From Brevibacterium sp. ZH18 (lineage in GTDB: Bacteria; Actinomycetota; Actinomycetes; Actinomycetales; Brevibacteriaceae), in contig NZ_JALDSX010000031.1 in the NCBI RefSeq assembly GCF_022748595.1, forward strand, positions 1-40,808: DNA of 40,808 nt, given 5' to 3'. Within the stretch, counting starts at the first letter, position 1. The number at the start of each line of letters is the position of its first letter. The notes beneath the pieces are model-generated. The model had not been told where the DNA came from, ran no database searches, and saw only the letters and a program-made list of their open reading frames with translations. The position numbers and the translations under genes are program-made. Positions 39,941 to 40,808 of this stretch are shown in pieces.

Positions 39941-40110
39941 CACCAGATTGGCTTCGATGATAAGGGTCAGCAGCGGCTCATCGTCTATCGCGCCTCCGTG
40001 GCCGAGATGGTCGTGCCTTGCGATGACCCGAGCCCCGTGCGCTTCTGGCAGAACTACTTCGACGCCGGTGAGCACTCGATGGGCAAGAGCGCGAACGCCT
40101 TGTCAGATGC
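39941..40110 (+). pseudogene. Internal fragment of a copper amine oxidase
   Basis: The plus strand encodes HQIGFDDKGQQRLIVYRAS, then VAEMVVPCDDPSPVRFWQNY and FDAGEHSMGKSANALS. This is the region of primary-amine (tyramine) oxidase just before the cofactor tyrosine, with the hallmark YRASVAEMVVP. The conserved LGCDCLG that should follow is missing: the frame runs into a DUF2891-like tail. About 56 residues of a roughly 640-residue enzyme remain, with no start region. Confidence 0.75.
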
Positions 40111-40129
40111 AGATCGCCGACCGTTCGGG

Positions 40130-40290
40130 CAATCTTGACCTCGCGGACCGGGCCAGGGGGCTCTTCACCAGGGTCGATGAGCCCATGGCTCCCGATCTCG
40201 AGGCGGCAGCCTCCGATGAGTACAAGGCCTCACATTGGGTCGCGACATTTGCGTGGGAGGCTCTGGAACTGCGGGAAAGATCAGTCGCCA
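40130..40290 (+). pseudogene. C-terminal fragment of a second DUF2891 protein
   Basis: Encodes GNLDLADRARGLFTRVDEPM and SDEYKASHWVATFAWEALEL, about 70% identical to the last 50 residues of the intact DUF2891 gene (from 38671). The stop codon position has mutated. The similarity continues for about 95 bp beyond the gene, into the sequence that in the first copy belongs to the aspartase/fumarase remnant, so this is a segmental duplicate and not a separate gene. Confidence 0.8.
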
Positions 40291-40390
40291 CGTTATGTAG
40301 ATGCTCACCCGCCGAGGTAGTCGCCCTTATTCCCGAGCCTGCCCGATCTCATGGCCGGCCGGAATCCCTGTCAATCGTGAGGGGTAGAGA

Positions 40391-40719
40391 ACCACCGATC
40401 TGAATCCCTATCGTCATTCGCAGTGCTGACTGACCCTTTTTTCGAGGAGCTATTACACTCGCAATTGTGCCGAGCACAAAAGCACAACCAGCTATGACTG
40501 CACGCGACAGTCGGCGATGCGAGGTCCTACTCGCGATAAGGCGCGACAGAGCCTATTGCCACGAGCCAACGCAAGTAACCGCGGCGTGGCTTCATCCAGG
40601 GATTTCCATAATCAGTTCGAGAATTTGTCCAAGACCGATCCGACCTAGCCATCGCCGGCTGACGAGGTCTTTAGAATAATTTGGCTCCACTTTTGACGAA
40701 CAATAGGCCGCGGGAACTA
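40391..40719. other. No supported gene
   Basis: About 330 bases between the DUF2891 fragment and the IS end. A 70-codon frame from GTG 40467 has no ribosome site at proper distance and no family sequence. Base composition is more AT-rich than elsewhere. TTTTTTCGAGGAGC (40438-40451) and the AT-rich stretch near 40670-40680 are the only notable marks. Confidence 0.4.
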
Positions 40720-40808
40720 GGGCATGTCTCCTTTATTGGCGGAGCCATGTCAGGATCGCGCTGATCACGACGGCCGCTCGATAGGTGATGGCGAGCTTGT
40801 CGTATCTC
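40720..40808 (-). mobile_element. End of an IS5-family insertion sequence
   Basis: GGGCATGTCTCC at 40720-40731 is in the position and style of an IS5-family terminal inverted repeat. It is followed inward by a transposase C-terminus running off the window. The outer neighbours CTAG could be part of the target site. Only one end is visible, so length and subgroup cannot be given. Confidence 0.75.
40733..40808 (-). CDS. IS5-family transposase, C-terminal part only
   Basis: The minus strand reads RYDKLAITYRAAVVISAILT then WLRQ and TAA, the typical last 24 residues of IS5-family (IS427-like) DDE transposases in actinobacteria. The rest lies beyond the right edge. The stop codon is at 40735-40733, two bases from the inverted repeat. 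Confidence 0.8.
   Translation of the reverse strand, partial: RYDKLAITYRAAVVISAILTWLRQ

Noticed and set aside
39788..40075. A minus-strand frame with protein-like composition (EDAYGLHFMGGTLLTAEGIY)
   Set aside because: Much of it lies opposite the plus-strand copper amine oxidase fragment, whose family match (YRASVAEMVVP) is far better, and GC-rich codons make the complement look coding. The part at 39800-39940 remains unexplained but matches no family I know.
40467..40679. A 70-codon plus-strand frame from GTG 40467
   Set aside because: No ribosome site at proper spacing, no family sequence, and it lies in AT-richer decayed DNA beside an IS element.

Overview
The window looks like chromosomal DNA from a high-GC actinobacterium, most likely Brevibacterium or a close relative in the Micrococcales. 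The evidence is strong GC preference at third codon positions, a large DUF222/HNH protein of the type multiplied in actinobacterial genomes, apparently leaderless genes, and a typical lgt. The genus is an inference. I saw no rRNA, tRNA or CRISPR array.

Layout. 0.1-9.8 kb is catabolic: a LysR regulator and an MHS-type MFS transporter; a CatI/CatJ-type two-subunit 3-oxoacid CoA-transferase divergent from its own LysR gene; a family III CoA-transferase coupled to an acyl-CoA dehydrogenase; and an NCS1 permease. The last two transcription units share a TCCGA-N4-TCGGA palindrome. 10.2-11.6 kb is a secreted lipase. 11.8-18.6 kb is a leftward block of two amidase-signature enzymes, an M20 carbamoylase-type hydrolase, an MFS transporter and a LysR regulator, consistent with uptake and hydrolysis of an amide or ureido compound. 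18.8-22.0 kb holds a DUF222/HNH protein and lgt. 22.2-27.6 kb has two aminotransferases, a DUF861 cupin, a DAO-family FAD oxidoreductase and a small Rossmann protein, consistent with amine or amino-acid catabolism. 27.6-30.7 kb has a three-gene operon (a protein with homing-endonuclease-associated repeats and two membrane proteins), a MerR regulator and a small membrane protein. 30.9-36.5 kb has an SNF2 helicase, a Fic protein and a CDF metal transporter. 36.6-40.8 kb holds a frameshifted gene, a DUF2891 gene, gene fragments (aspartase/fumarase C-terminus, copper amine oxidase, second DUF2891 C-terminus) and the end of an IS5-family element.

Two features stand out. First, at least nine genes end in, or are closely followed by, short degenerate tandem repeats, each with its own unit and several carrying copies of the gene's stop codon; similar in-frame repeats occur inside coding regions. 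Second, the last 94 bp of the SNF2 gene are repeated (92 of 94 identical, stop codon included) beyond the fic gene, so fic and an AT-rich 13-bp inverted repeat lie between direct repeats of a gene end, as in an acquired cassette. I found no clearly new multi-gene defence or biosynthetic system; the Fic cassette and the gene-tail repeats are the best leads.
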